From assembly GCA_963806145.1 (NCBI GenBank), contig CAWDXD010000036.1:1-64000 (forward strand): a stretch of 64,000 nucleotides of DNA, written 5' to 3'. The notes below the pieces were generated by a model that did no database searches, had not been told where the DNA came from, and saw only the letters and a program-made list of their open reading frames with translations. Within the stretch, counting starts at the first letter, position 1, and every line of letters begins with the position of its first letter. The DNA is from DASXKD01 sp963806145 (lineage in GTDB: Bacteria > Actinomycetota > Actinomycetes > Streptosporangiales > Streptosporangiaceae). The position numbers were made by a program, and so were the translations under genes. Below, in pieces: positions 35,929 through 44,722 of this stretch.

Positions 35929-36140
35929 AGCCAATGATGTCCCGGCGGCGCTGCCGTAGAGGTGACCGGGCTCAGTCACTGCGCGTGAAGCGATCTCCGG
36001 CTTTGGTCTGGCCTTCCACACGCCGCAACTGACTGTGATCGGGCGCTTGCCCCGGGCGAACAGGTACCGCACCGGCCGGCGCACCGCCTCGGTGGCGTAG
36101 CCGCGACCCTGATACTGGGGAGCGATCGTGAACCAAGTAG
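35929..36140 (-). pseudogene. GNAT acetyltransferase C-terminal remnant
   Basis: The minus strand reads WFTIAPQYQGRGYATEAVRR, then PVRYLFARGKRPITVSCGVW, with the acetyl-CoA loop QGRGYA. This is the last third of a RimJ-type GNAT enzyme. The sequence then drifts (KARPKPEIASRAV in place of NxxSxxLLEKxGM), and no N-terminal half exists upstream, so the gene is dead. Confidence 0.6.
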
Positions 36141-36341
36141 GGGCAGCGCGTGATTAGGGGCGATCCAGCCGTTGAGCCTGCCAATGTCCGCCCCGTCCGC
36201 CGCCCTGCGGCCGTTTGACAAGGGCTGGTTCAGGAGGCCGGCGAGGGACCACGTCCGCGGCCCACCTCCGCGGCGCGGCCCTGTTGTGGTCCGGCCGCCA
36301 GGGTAAGGCGCTGCGCCCGGTGCCCCCACTGTTCCGCGGGG

Positions 36342-36854
36342 CTATCGGATCGTGGATCGCCGAAGGCGTCTCCACCGCCGCGAAACGTGGATCACCAGGT
36401 ACACGACGAGCACGGCAGAGGAGAGCAAGTGCCACCTGTCGAAAGGTCGTGGCAGGACGGGCAGGAGCAGCGGGGCTCCCCGATTCCAGTCGAGAACCCC
36501 AGAAACCACGACGTTGACCGTGACGAAGGCCAGGATCGCATCCGACGCCAAGAGGCGTAGCTCGCGCACGACCCGCCGGCGAAAGCCCCACAGCCGCGCG
36601 AACATCCCAGCGATCCGGTGGCGGCGCTGGGCCAGGTGGACTATGACCAGGCCGGCGAAGGCCAGCCCCACGTCGGCATGGATGGCGTTGCGGATGTGGA
36701 GGAGTTGCAGGGTTCCAAGTGCCGCCGCGGCGAAGACCAGGAGGCCGAGATGCACAAGCCAGCGAGACCTGGTCCGCCACCCGGCCGGTGATCGTGCCGG
36801 TCGTCCGGCGTGGGCGCCGCTCGCCAGCGCGGCGATCACCTCATCGTCGTCCAT
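36342..36854 (-). CDS. Four-helix membrane protein, cytochrome b-like (DUF4405 type)
   Basis: 170 residues from ATG 36854 (AGAGAAG upstream). Four hydrophobic helices: WLVHLGLLVFAAAALGTLQL, IHADVGLAFAGLVIVHLAQR, LRLLASDAILAFVTVNVVVS and RWHLLSSAVLVVYLVIHVSR. Paired histidines lie in helix 2 (IHADVGLAF and VIVHLAQ) and in helix 4 (DRWHLLSS and YLVIHV), spaced as in membrane cytochromes that bind two haems. This resembles DUF4405-type electron-transfer membrane proteins. No redox partner gene is adjacent. Confidence 0.7.
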   Translation of the reverse strand: MDDDEVIAALASGAHAGRPARSPAGWRTRSRWLVHLGLLVFAAAALGTLQLLHIRNAIHADVGLAFAGLVIVHLAQRRHRIAGMFARLWGFRRRVVRELRLLASDAILAFVTVNVVVSGVLDWNRGAPLLLPVLPRPFDRWHLLSSAVLVVYLVIHVSRRWRRLRRSTIR

Positions 36855-37124
36855 CGCTTCTCTATTGCGTTCGGGCGGCAACAAGTTCACCGATGCAGGA
36901 AATTACAGGAACATCCGCGCATATTCCCCCATCGCGGCCTCCTTCTGGGATCAGCGCGGCCGTGGCCACCGGCACCGTGGCAGGCGGCACTTGCTTCTGC
37001 GATTATCCCTTGTCCCGGGCAGGCCACCGGCGCGATGACCGCAGCGGGTGCGGACCTGACCACCGGGCGCGGCGCGGCCCCTGAGCTGCCCGTCATCGGC
37101 GCGGGCCGGCAGCCAGCCGACGCG

Positions 37125-37520
37125 TTACCTCGGAGCGCTGCTGCCAGCGGGTGAGCCGGCTGGGCCGGCGCCTGCCGGCGGGTGGATCGCCGCGTACAGG
37201 GCGGTACTGGGCGGGGGCGGCCGGTCGGGCAAGCCCTGGGTACGGCGCAGCAGGCCGTCGTGCAGGTCGTAGTGGCCGATCCCCGGGACCGGTGGCGAGT
37301 ACACGTGGATCGTGATTGCTCCGGCCTGGTGATCCATGCGGTGGACGCCGTCGCCGGGGAACCAGAACGTGTCACCCGGGCCATACTCACGCACCGCAGG
37401 CGGCCTACCCCACGCCAGGAGTTCTTCGGGGGACAACCGCAGGGCCCAGGCCTGCCGGGACACGCCCGCGCGTGTAACAACACGCAGATCACCCCGTTCC
37501 GGGCATCATCGGCGGCCACC
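37125..37520 (-). pseudogene. Cysteine-dioxygenase-like cupin, N-terminally decayed
   Basis: The frame ending at 37125 reads RQAWALRLSPEELLAWGRPP, then EYGPGDTFWFPGDGVHRMDH, then GAITIHVYSPPVPGIGHYDL, matching the second half of cysteine dioxygenase-type cupins (GD-x-H-x-VHR and TIHVYSPPL-x-MG-x-Y). Upstream the same frame meets a stop near 37518 without a start codon or the metal-binding HDH motif; another frame shows WVAADDARNGVICVLLHAR. The gene therefore seems to have lost its N-terminal half. Confidence 0.5.
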
Positions 37521-37851
37521 CATGGCGGCTCATCCAGGCGTGCAGAAAGAAGGCGGATCTGGCACATCAAGTGGACGAAAGGTTCGTGACCGATCGTGAT
37601 GACCCCGGGTGAATCCCACCGCGGCGGCGGGCCGCACTGCGGGCTCAGCGCCAGGTGGCCGGCGCCAGCCCGGGCTCGCTGGGGATGTCACTACCGGTGG
37701 CTGGTGAACGGGCCGGTGCGCCGGTGATTGTGGCCTTCGCGGGACGGCATTGGTGGTGGGTGGCCGCGGGTGGCAGGATTCGGGGCGTGGAGGGACAAGG
37801 TTTTGGGTGTGCGGCGCGCCGGTGTGCGGGCAGGCCGCGGGGGAAGCAAGC

Positions 37852-39171
37852 GTGCCGCACCGGTTTCCGGCGCTGATCGCGGCGCCCGCGCCCGGGGCGG
37901 GCCGGCTATGGCTGACCGGGGCGCGGCTGTTCGACGGCACTGGCGGCCCGGTGCGTGAGGGTGTTGCGGTGCTGGTTGAGGATGGCGTCATCCGGCGGGT
38001 CGCGGCCGCAGAGGAGCCGTGCCCTGCGGGGGCGCGGCTGATTGACGCTGGGCGGCGGGTGCTGCTGCCCGGGCTGATCGACGCGCATACGCACGCCGCG
38101 GGCCGCGTCCCGCGGGTGCTGCGGGGGGCGGAGGAGGTGCTGCCCGGGACGGCGGCGCATTTCCTGCAAGCCGAGTTGCGGGGCTATCTGCGCCGGGGGG
38201 TGACCACGATCCGGGTTACCGGGTCGCAGGGGCTGGCGCCGCAGGAGGCCCGGCAGGCGATGCGTTACGGTGCGTTCCGCGGCCCGCGGGTCCTGACCTG
38301 CGGGAAGATCATCTCTGCGACCGCGCCGGGCGGCCGTTTCTACGGGGACATGTACCGCGAAGCCGACGGGCCCGGCGAGATGCGGCGGGCGGTGCGCGAG
38401 CAGATCCGGGCCGGAGCGGATTTCATCAAGGTCATGACCACCGGTGCCCGGTCCAACGAACTGGAAGACCCCGACCCGCTCCAGCTGACCGAGGCCGAGC
38501 TTGCGGCGGTGACCGGCGAGGCGCACCGGATGGGGTTCAAGGTCGCCGCGCATGCCGAGGGGCTGGCCGGATGCGAGGCGGCGATCACGGCGGGCGCGGA
38601 CACCATTGAGCACGGCATGTACCTGCACCGGCGGCCCGGCCTGCTGGCGGCGATGGCCGAGGGCGGCCAGGTGCTGGTTCCGACGCTGTCGGGCTATTAC
38701 TGGATGGCCGGGCCCGGCGACGCCGACGCCGAGCAGACCGGGCCTGCCGCGGAGATGACGCCGATGCTGGCCGGCTTGGCCCGCCGCAACGTCGACGAAG
38801 GCGCCGCCACCCTGCGGGCCGCCAGGGACGCGGGTGTCAAGATCGCGCTTGGCAGCGACGTCTCCCTCGGCACCGGGGCAGAAATCCAGCGGATGATCCG
38901 CCACGGGCTCACCCCCGCGGAGGCGCTGGCGGCCGCGACCAGCACCGCTGCCCAGGCACTGGGCCTGGCCGAACACATCGGCACCGTGGCAGAAGGCAAG
39001 CTCGCCGACCTGCTGATAGTCGACGGAGACCCGCTGGAGGAACCGCGGCTGCTCACCGATGCCAGCAGGATCTGGCTCGTGCTGCAACTCGGCGTCCCGG
39101 TCGCCGGCCAGGCCCTCGAGCAGGACATAGGCGAGGCGGCGAGTAAGCCGGTGAACAAGGGACACCCGTGA
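37852..39171 (+). CDS. Amidohydrolase family protein (imidazolonepropionase/prolidase-like)
   Basis: 439 residues from GTG 37852 (GGGGGAAG upstream); the open frame extends further without conserved residues. Domain layout: N-terminal beta-sandwich LWLTGARLFDGTGGPV, then the first metal site PGLIDAHTHAAG, lysine in GADFIKVMTTGARSN, histidines in FKVAAHAEGLAG and DTIEHGMYLH, and the catalytic Asp in KIALGSDVSLGTG. The C-terminus returns to the sandwich (EGKLADLLIVDGDPLEEPR). Relatives include Xaa-Pro dipeptidases, imidazolonepropionases and organophosphate or ochratoxin hydrolases. The methyltransferase gene follows after 12 bases, so the two are co-transcribed. Confidence 0.9.
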   Translation: MPHRFPALIAAPAPGAGRLWLTGARLFDGTGGPVREGVAVLVEDGVIRRVAAAEEPCPAGARLIDAGRRVLLPGLIDAHTHAAGRVPRVLRGAEEVLPGTAAHFLQAELRGYLRRGVTTIRVTGSQGLAPQEARQAMRYGAFRGPRVLTCGKIISATAPGGRFYGDMYREADGPGEMRRAVREQIRAGADFIKVMTTGARSNELEDPDPLQLTEAELAAVTGEAHRMGFKVAAHAEGLAGCEAAITAGADTIEHGMYLHRRPGLLAAMAEGGQVLVPTLSGYYWMAGPGDADAEQTGPAAEMTPMLAGLARRNVDEGAATLRAARDAGVKIALGSDVSLGTGAEIQRMIRHGLTPAEALAAATSTAAQALGLAEHIGTVAEGKLADLLIVDGDPLEEPRLLTDASRIWLVLQLGVPVAGQALEQDIGEAASKPVNKGHP

Positions 39172-39183
39172 GGAGCCTGAGAC

Positions 39184-40008
39184 ATGGGGGACGCCGACTA
39201 TGCCTTCAGCCGCAGCCGCGGCGAGTATGAGCGGCTGATCGACCAGGCCGAGATATTCAGGCCGCTGACCGAGCGCATGCTGCGCCGCGCCGGAATCCGC
39301 GCGGGCATGCACGTTCTTGACATCGGCTGCGGGGCCGGCGACGTCAGCTTCCTGGTCAGCGCCCTCGTCGGCCCCGAAGGTTCGGTCACCGGAGTCGATA
39401 TTGACAGCGACGCCATCGGTGTCGCCGAGCAACGGCGCGCCGCGCAAGCAATCACCAACGTCTCGTTCCGCCAGGCCGACGCCCGGTCCCTCGATCCGGG
39501 ACGGCTGTTCGACGCCGCCGTCGGCCGGTTCGTCCTGATGTTCATGCGCGACCCGACCGAGGCGCTACGCCTGTTCGCCGAGCGGGTCCGCCCCGCCGGG
39601 ATCCTCGCGTTTTGCGAGCAGGCAGCCTCGGTCACGGCCACATCCGAAAACCGTCAGCCAGCACTCGCGGCGCTGCTGGCCCTCTTTACCTCGGCGTTTG
39701 AACGCTCCGGCGCCCGGCCCGACATCGGCGCCGAGTTGTACTCACGGATGCGCGACGCCGGACTCCAGCCCGACCCCACGCCGCTGGCGGAGTTCGTGCT
39801 CTGCCCCGCTCGCGATACCGTCGCATACCGCCGCTGGGCACTGTTCGCCCGCAGCATGCTCCCCAAGATCGTCGAGTACGGCCTAGGCGCTGAGGAAGAG
39901 ATCCGGCACAGCGTCGAGGACGACCTGCACGAGGAACTGCTCGCCGCAACCGGCCTGGTGCCCCTCTCCTGGCTCATGATCGGCCAATCGGCACGCGTCC
40001 CAGCATAG
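39184..40008 (+). CDS. SAM-dependent methyltransferase
   Basis: 274 residues, ribosome site GAGGAG at -10. Class-I methyltransferase fold: motif I HVLDIGCGAGDVSFLVSALV, motif II VTGVDIDSDAIGVAEQRR, motif III VSFRQADARSLDPG and AAVGRFVLMFMRDPTEALRL. A C-terminal variable domain (AFERSGARPDIGAELYSRMR to LVPLSWLMIGQSAR) probably recognises the substrate. It is the second gene of an operon with the amidohydrolase; a strong hairpin 367 bases downstream may end the transcript. The substrate is unknown, probably a small molecule. Confidence 0.9.
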   Translation: MGDADYAFSRSRGEYERLIDQAEIFRPLTERMLRRAGIRAGMHVLDIGCGAGDVSFLVSALVGPEGSVTGVDIDSDAIGVAEQRRAAQAITNVSFRQADARSLDPGRLFDAAVGRFVLMFMRDPTEALRLFAERVRPAGILAFCEQAASVTATSENRQPALAALLALFTSAFERSGARPDIGAELYSRMRDAGLQPDPTPLAEFVLCPARDTVAYRRWALFARSMLPKIVEYGLGAEEEIRHSVEDDLHEELLAATGLVPLSWLMIGQSARVPA

Positions 40009-40119
40009 TGACCGTCCGCGTATAGCGGTTTCGCGAATCACGGGCAACCCGCGCCTCAAACAAACAGCCCGAACACCCCGTTATGCACGGCCGCAACCGC
40101 CAGGAGCTCACGCTCGCGA

Positions 40120-40323
40120 GCCGAGCAGATCGGCGGAGAGGAGCGCGTTTACTAGGCTCCACGTGGCTATGGAAGCGGACGGCCTGATCCAGGTGTTCGA
40201 CGTGTGGGAATCTGAGGCGACGTTCCAGGCCTTCGGGAAGACGCTGCTGCCGATCATGAAAGGCCTAGAGGCTGACCCGGGCGAGCCGCAGGCCACGGTC
40301 GTTCACAACATAATCAAGGGCTG
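40120..40323 (+). pseudogene. Small dimeric barrel (monooxygenase-like) C-terminal fragment
   Basis: In one frame, TRLHVAMEADGLIQVFDVWE, then SEATFQAFGKTLLPIMKGLE, then TVVHNIIKG ends at TGA 40323. The sequence looks like the second half of ~100-residue ABM/Dabb-type proteins (x-VDVWES-x-AF-x-F, PVHNI-x-G). The first half is absent, so either the gene is truncated or the ATG at 40168 makes a 51-residue peptide, which would be too short to fold as a barrel. Confidence 0.5.
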
Positions 40324-40374
40324 ATCACTCGACGCGGGGCCACGCCAGCTGTGCCCGGCACGGCGGGCTTGGGT

Positions 40375-40408
40375 TTAAACGGGACGGCGCGTGCGCCGTC
40401 CCGTTTAA
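40375..40408. terminator. Strong 16-bp hairpin, probable bidirectional terminator
   Basis: A perfect inverted repeat with 16-base arms (TTAAACGGGACGGCGC and its complement) around GT. The outer AAAC/GTTT pairs give short A- and U-tracts on both sides. It lies between a plus-strand gene remnant and the minus-strand universal-stress gene, so it can stop transcription from either direction. Confidence 0.75.
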
Positions 40409-40623
40409 CGCGACAGCGCGACTGCGCCGGGCCGGCCTCCGAGGCAGAGCCCGGCGGGGGACATCCGGACGCGGCGCCGCCGGCGCCCCCTGACGAGCAC
40501 GACCGGTGGACAAGAACACCTCCGCCGCCCTACGCGAGGAGATCCGGAACCTGGCTCGCCGGCCTGGACACCGTGCATGCCGTGGTATCGACCAGCAAGA
40601 GACCGCTAACCCAGGCCCGGAAG

Positions 40624-41202
40624 CTACGGGACGATGACCAGCGGCACCGGTGAGTGACGGGCCAGGCTGACAGCGACCGAACCGACAACGCGGTGGGTGG
40701 CGTGTGACGAACTGCCCACCACGATCGCCACGGAGCTGCCGGAGCCGGCATCGTTGCCGTAGCCGACATCGCCGACATCTGTGGCCACCGCGATCAGCTC
40801 CTCAGGGACAACGCCCTGGCGCCGCTCGAACCCCCAGGTCGCCACGCGGTCGCGCAGCTGCTCAGCGGCCGCGCCGCGCAACTGTTGCTCGATCTCGTCG
40901 AAATCGGACTCCAGCTCGGCTATGGCACCCGGTGACAGCATGGCGAGGCTGGACAGGTGGGCCACGTACACGACGTGGATGCGGCCGATCCGGCCCTGCA
41001 TCAACCTGACCGCGGCGTCGAGCGCCCGGCTGGCGGGCGGCGAACCGTCATATCCGACGACGAGATGCAAGGGCCCAGTGGGCGGCGTGGCAGTGGTCAC
41101 GGTGGTCAACATTAGCTCCGGGCCGGGCGCCGTGGCAGCCGATCCCTGCTCGGGAGCGCTCGCGGCCACCCCGGTCAGCGCATCGAGCATGCCGTCGGTC
41201 AC
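40624..41202 (-). CDS. Universal stress protein (UspA family)
   Basis: 192 residues with a GTG start overlapping the upstream TOPRIM stop (GTGA), so translation is coupled. One Usp domain: LHLVVGYDGSPPASRALDAA at the N-terminus of the fold, RIHVVYVAHLSSLAMLSPGA, and the ATP-binding loop IVVGSSSHATHRVVGSVAVS with C-terminal RHSPVPLVIVP. A 40-residue low-complexity leader precedes the domain, so a start further in (41190) is possible. Usp proteins bind ATP and modulate stress survival. The pairing with a TOPRIM protein is unusual. Confidence 0.9.
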   Translation of the reverse strand: MTDGMLDALTGVAASAPEQGSAATAPGPELMLTTVTTATPPTGPLHLVVGYDGSPPASRALDAAVRLMQGRIGRIHVVYVAHLSSLAMLSPGAIAELESDFDEIEQQLRGAAAEQLRDRVATWGFERRQGVVPEELIAVATDVGDVGYGNDAGSGSSVAIVVGSSSHATHRVVGSVAVSLARHSPVPLVIVP

Positions 41203-41795
41203 GCGTGAGCGAGTACGCGGTCGAGCGGGCGGGGAATCTGGCCCGGCTCAAGCGCTGCCGCCAGCAGACGCGCGTACCGGCTCTTCCGGCCTGACCGAGT
41301 GCCCATGAACCGGTGAAGCTGCTCGGCAGCGCTGCGCCGCTGCTGTGCGGGCTGCTGCTGAAAGATGCGGAAGGACCGCAGTTCGCCCTGCGCCTGGATG
41401 ACCTGCTCGACCGCGCCGGTCCCGGCCGCGCGGATCAGCTCGTCCTCCAGGTCGGCGGTGCACACGTAAAACCCCAGTGCCTCCATGCCGGCGCGGGATG
41501 TGCTGGAGCCGAGCCCGCCCTGCCCCAGCGCCTGCCGGACGTAGCCTTCCTGGCCGGCGTCACACAAGCCAGTGAGTCTGGCGCCGATCCCGTGCGGGCC
41601 GAGCAGAGCCAGGAAATGGCCGATGCTGGTGGCCCCTCCCATCGCCAGCACATGCATGCCGGCGCCGCCGAGGACCTGGCCACGCCGCCCTGCCAGGATC
41701 TCCACCGCGGCCTTGTCGCTCCCGCCTTCGACGAGAACGACTCGCTGCGCCTTGCTGACGCTGACCAGATCGATACTTACCCCGGCAACGTCCAT
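41199..41795 (-). CDS. TOPRIM-domain nuclease-like protein
   Basis: 198 residues, taking ATG 41795 since the 12 upstream codons look non-conserved (no clear ribosome site at either start). The TOPRIM motifs are RVVLVEGGSDKAAVEILAGR with the catalytic glutamate, GGATSIGHFLALLGPHGIGA, and RLTGLCDAGQEGYVRQAL, in which CDAGQE replaces the usual DxD. Then FYVCTADLEDELIRAAGTGA and RRSAAEQLHRFMGTRSGRKS. It resembles the C-terminal domain of OLD-family nucleases detached from the ATPase; a recognised actinomycete stand-alone group. It is encoded immediately before, and overlaps, the universal-stress gene. Role unknown; DNA or RNA cleavage is possible. Confidence 0.8.
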   Translation of the reverse strand: MDVAGVSIDLVSVSKAQRVVLVEGGSDKAAVEILAGRRGQVLGGAGMHVLAMGGATSIGHFLALLGPHGIGARLTGLCDAGQEGYVRQALGQGGLGSSTSRAGMEALGFYVCTADLEDELIRAAGTGAVEQVIQAQGELRSFRIFQQQPAQQRRSAAEQLHRFMGTRSGRKSRYARLLAAALEPGQIPRPLDRVLAHA

Positions 41796-41928
41796 GGCGT
41801 CAGCGCCGCCGCCTGTCCGCCCGGGCCGCAATCCCCACCATCGGAGTCTGCTCCGCCAGGCATCTCCGGGTCGAACGGTTTACTCATTTACCACCGGTAG
41901 GGTCATCTGCGCCGGCCAGTGCTGAGCC

Positions 41929-42300
41929 TTACCGGGTGAGCGTTCCCTTCGGGCGTATCACGCAGAACTCGTTGCCTTCGGGGTCGGCCAGGACAGTCCA
42001 GGACTCGGCGCCCGTCTGCCCGATGTCGACCCGGCGCGCCCCCAGCGCGAGAAGCCGCTCTATCTCCTGATCGCGGTCTTGTGCGCTGGTGGTCAGGTCG
42101 AGGTGGACACGGTTCTTGACGGTTTTGAGACCGGTGACTGGCATGAAGCACATGCCGACGGGTGCTTTGTCGTCAGTGCCGATGACGATCTCGCGCTCCT
42201 GCTGGGAGAGGATCTTCCAGCCAAGCGCCTGCGTCCAGAACCGGGCCAGCCCTGGCAGGTCGTGAGTGTCAATGACGATGTGATGAAGGTGGACAGGCAT
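41929..42300 (-). CDS. VOC (glyoxalase-like) family protein
   Basis: 123 residues, one glyoxalase-like domain: VHLHHIVIDTHDLPGLARFW, TQALGWKILSQQEREIVIGT, KNRVHLDLTTSAQDRDQEIE, and SWTVLADPEGNEFCVIRP with the C-terminal metal glutamate. The conserved VHLDL motif and DPEGNEFCV are typical of Glyoxalase_6-type proteins. It stands alone between the TOPRIM and glycosylase genes on the same strand. Function of this subgroup is unknown. Confidence 0.9.
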   Translation of the reverse strand: MPVHLHHIVIDTHDLPGLARFWTQALGWKILSQQEREIVIGTDDKAPVGMCFMPVTGLKTVKNRVHLDLTTSAQDRDQEIERLLALGARRVDIGQTGAESWTVLADPEGNEFCVIRPKGTLTR

Positions 42301-42438
42301 GCCGCCAGTATGCGCGGGCCCCGCATTGCACCCGCAAACCCGCCCGGTTGAGTTGCGTTGAGGTAGGTCGGGCCGATGGGGTGTTGCACCGCCAGCCTCC
42401 GCTCCGCCCCGGACAGCCCCGAGATTTCAGGCGGCGCG

Positions 42439-43116
42439 TTAGGTCTGGTGTGGGGTGGGGGGTGGTGTGCTGGCCTGTTGGAGGGCGGCGGAGAACAGGT
42501 AGCTGGTGGCCAGGCTGCGGTAGGGCCGCCAGGGGCCGGCGATGGTGAGGACTTCTTGCTGGGCGGGGAGGTGGTCGAGCTGGTAGGCGGCCCGGATGGC
42601 CTTGCGCAGCGCGAGGTCGCCGGGCAGCACGACGTCTTCGCGGCCGAGCGCGACGAGCAGGGCGCCCTGGGCGGTCCAGGGGCCGATCCCCGGGATGGTG
42701 GTGAGCTCGGCGATGACCTGGTCGTCGGGCAGCGCGGCCAGCGCATCCTGGTCCAGCCGGCCGTCGGCCAGCCGCCCGGCCAGGTCGCGCAGCGTGCCGA
42801 CCTTGCGCCACGACAGTCCCGCGGCGCGCAGGCCGGCGGGGTCGGCGGCGAGCAGTTCGGCGGGGGCGGGGAGGCGGCCGCCGAACAGGTCCTGAATGCG
42901 GGCCAGGGTCCGGCGGGTCGCCGCGACGGAGAGCTGCTGGCCGGTGACCTGGAACAGCAGGGCGCCGAACAGGTCCATCGGCGGCAGCTGGGCCAGCCAC
43001 GCCCGCGGGTCGAAGTCCGGCCGGTCCTCGATCAGCCGGGCCAGCACCGGATCGGCGTCGCGCAGGTAAGCGCGCGCCTGCCGCAGCCACTCATCGCGGC
43101 CGGAATCCCCCGTCAT
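42439..43116 (-). CDS. DNA-3-methyladenine glycosylase (AlkA-type HhH-GPD)
   Basis: 225 residues beginning at an ATG that overlaps the MFS stop (ATGA). The HhH-GPD core is clear: FGALLFQVTGQQLSVAATRR, AAGLSWRKVGTLRDLAGRLA, the helix-hairpin-helix TIPGIGPWTAQGALLVALGR and the catalytic aspartate in VVLPGDLALRKAIRAAYQLD. The C-terminal WRPYRSLATSYLF is diagnostic for the family. It excises alkylated bases in base-excision repair. Translational coupling to a drug exporter suggests joint protection against a DNA-damaging compound (inference). Confidence 0.92.
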   Translation of the reverse strand: MTGDSGRDEWLRQARAYLRDADPVLARLIEDRPDFDPRAWLAQLPPMDLFGALLFQVTGQQLSVAATRRTLARIQDLFGGRLPAPAELLAADPAGLRAAGLSWRKVGTLRDLAGRLADGRLDQDALAALPDDQVIAELTTIPGIGPWTAQGALLVALGREDVVLPGDLALRKAIRAAYQLDHLPAQQEVLTIAGPWRPYRSLATSYLFSAALQQASTPPPTPHQT

Positions 43117-44649
43117 CGGGCCCGCTCCTGGCTCGCTTCGGCTTGTGCCGTTGTTACCCCGCCGGGTGCCGGGGGCGCCGTGCGCCTCTGGTCCAGCGGC
43201 CCGCGGCGGAGCAGGAGGCCGCCGACGGCTGCGCCGGCGGCGAAGATGCCGGCGATCCACCAGAACGCGGTGTCGTAGCCGTGTGCCAGCGCCAGCCCGG
43301 TCAGGGCCTGGCGGCCGATGAGCCGGGCCGCGGCGAGATGCGCGGTGAGGTAGGCGGCGACGGCGCTGGCGAAGACGCTGTTCAGCAGCGCCGTGCCGAC
43401 CGACCCGCCGAGCATCTGGCCGACGGTGACGGTCGCGGAGGCGACTCCCGCGTCTTGGGGGGCCACGCCGAAGGTGCCGGTGTTGATCACCGGCGCGATC
43501 ACCATGCCCACGCCGATTCCGGCCAGGATGAGCGGGCCAAGCACGCCCGCGGCATAACCCGTGTGCGGGCCGAGGTGGGCCAGCCAGGCCGTCCCGGCCG
43601 AGGCGGCCAGCATCCCGGACGCGACCAGCGGCTTGGGCCCGAACCGGGGCATCAGCGTGATCGTGGACAGATTGGCCGCGACGATGAGGCCGCCGCTCAT
43701 CGGCAGGAACGCCACCCCGGTGACCAGCGGCGAGTAGCCCAGCGTCTGCTGCAGGTAATAGGTCAGGAACAAGAAGATCCCGAACAGCCCCGCGGCGCCG
43801 ATGAACATCGAGAGGTAGGCGCCGCCCCGGTTGCGGTCCAGCACCACCCGCGGGCGGCAGCAGCGGGTGGGCGGCCCGGGTCTGCCAGGCCGCGAACACC
43901 ACCAGGAGCACCACGCCAGTGGCCAGGAACCCGTAAGTGGACGGCGTGGCCCAGTGGTGCGTGGCCGCGTTGGAGAAGCCGTAGACCAGGCAGAACACCG
44001 CGCTGGAGACCAGCAGCACGCCCGGGACATCGAGCCTGGGCTTCACCGGGGACGGCTGCCGCTTCAGCAGCACCGCTCCGCCGGTGAACGCCACCCCGGC
44101 GAAGAGCAGGTTCACATACAGCGTCCACCGCCAGGACAGGTACTCGGTCAGCGCGCCGCCGATCAGCAGGCCGATCGCGCCGCCGGCCCCGGCGATCGCC
44201 CCGTAGATACCGAACGCCTTGCTGCGGTCCTTCGGCTCGGTGAACGTGGTGGTCAGCAGCGACAGCGCCGAGGGCACCAGCAGCGCCGCGAACGCGCCCT
44301 GGCAGGCCCGCGCGGTGATCAGCATGGTGAAGTTGACCGAGGCGCCGCCGACAGCCGACACTACGGCGAAGCCGGCCAGGCCGGTCAGGAACGTGACCTT
44401 GCGGCCCAGCAGGTCGGCCAGCCTGCCGCCGGGCAGCAGCAGGCTGCCGAACGCCAGGGTGTAGGCGGTGACCACCCACTGCCGGTCCACGGTGGTGAAA
44501 CCCAGCGCGCGCTGCGCGGACGGCAGCGCGATGTTCATCACCGTCAGGTCCAGGACCACCATCAGCTGCGCCAGGCCGATCACACCCAGGACGAGCCAGC
44601 GCCGGTCCCGGGTGCCGTTGATGGAGGTGGCATCGGACATGAGATTCAC
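43113..44649 (-). pseudogene. DHA2-type MFS drug exporter, single frameshift
   Basis: A complete 14-helix EmrB/QacA-type transporter is readable in two frames. The N-terminal part starts at GTG 44649 (or ATG 44640): WLVLGVIGLAQLMVVLDLTV, the motif-A region GGRLADLLGRKVTFLTGLAG and AIAGAGGAIGLLIGGALTEY. Near 43857, in CCGCCCGCGGG, the frame changes, then VVLDRNRGGAYLSMFIGAAG, IFLFLTYYLQQTLGYSPLVT and VINTGTFGVAPQDAGVASAT complete the protein. One extra C explains the break. Total length would be about 511 residues. It is either a recent mutation or a sequence error; with the downstream glycosylase it forms an operon. Confidence 0.8.
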
Positions 44650-44722
44650 GACCTTTTCCTGTCGTTACCGGCGTTGCGGGCCACGCCGTGGGGCGCGACT
44701 GCCGCGGCTGCCACACGGGGCG

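Noticed and set aside
37906..39447. 513-residue minus-strand frame opposite the amidohydrolase gene
   Set aside because: Antisense shadow: it lacks any motif and spans two well-supported plus-strand genes.
42439..44649. Apparent 736-residue fusion of an MFS exporter and a DNA glycosylase
   Set aside because: The fusion arises only because a frameshift near 43857 puts the exporter's N-terminal half in the glycosylase frame. The exporter's own C-terminal half is encoded in another frame, and the two genes have a normal ATGA junction.
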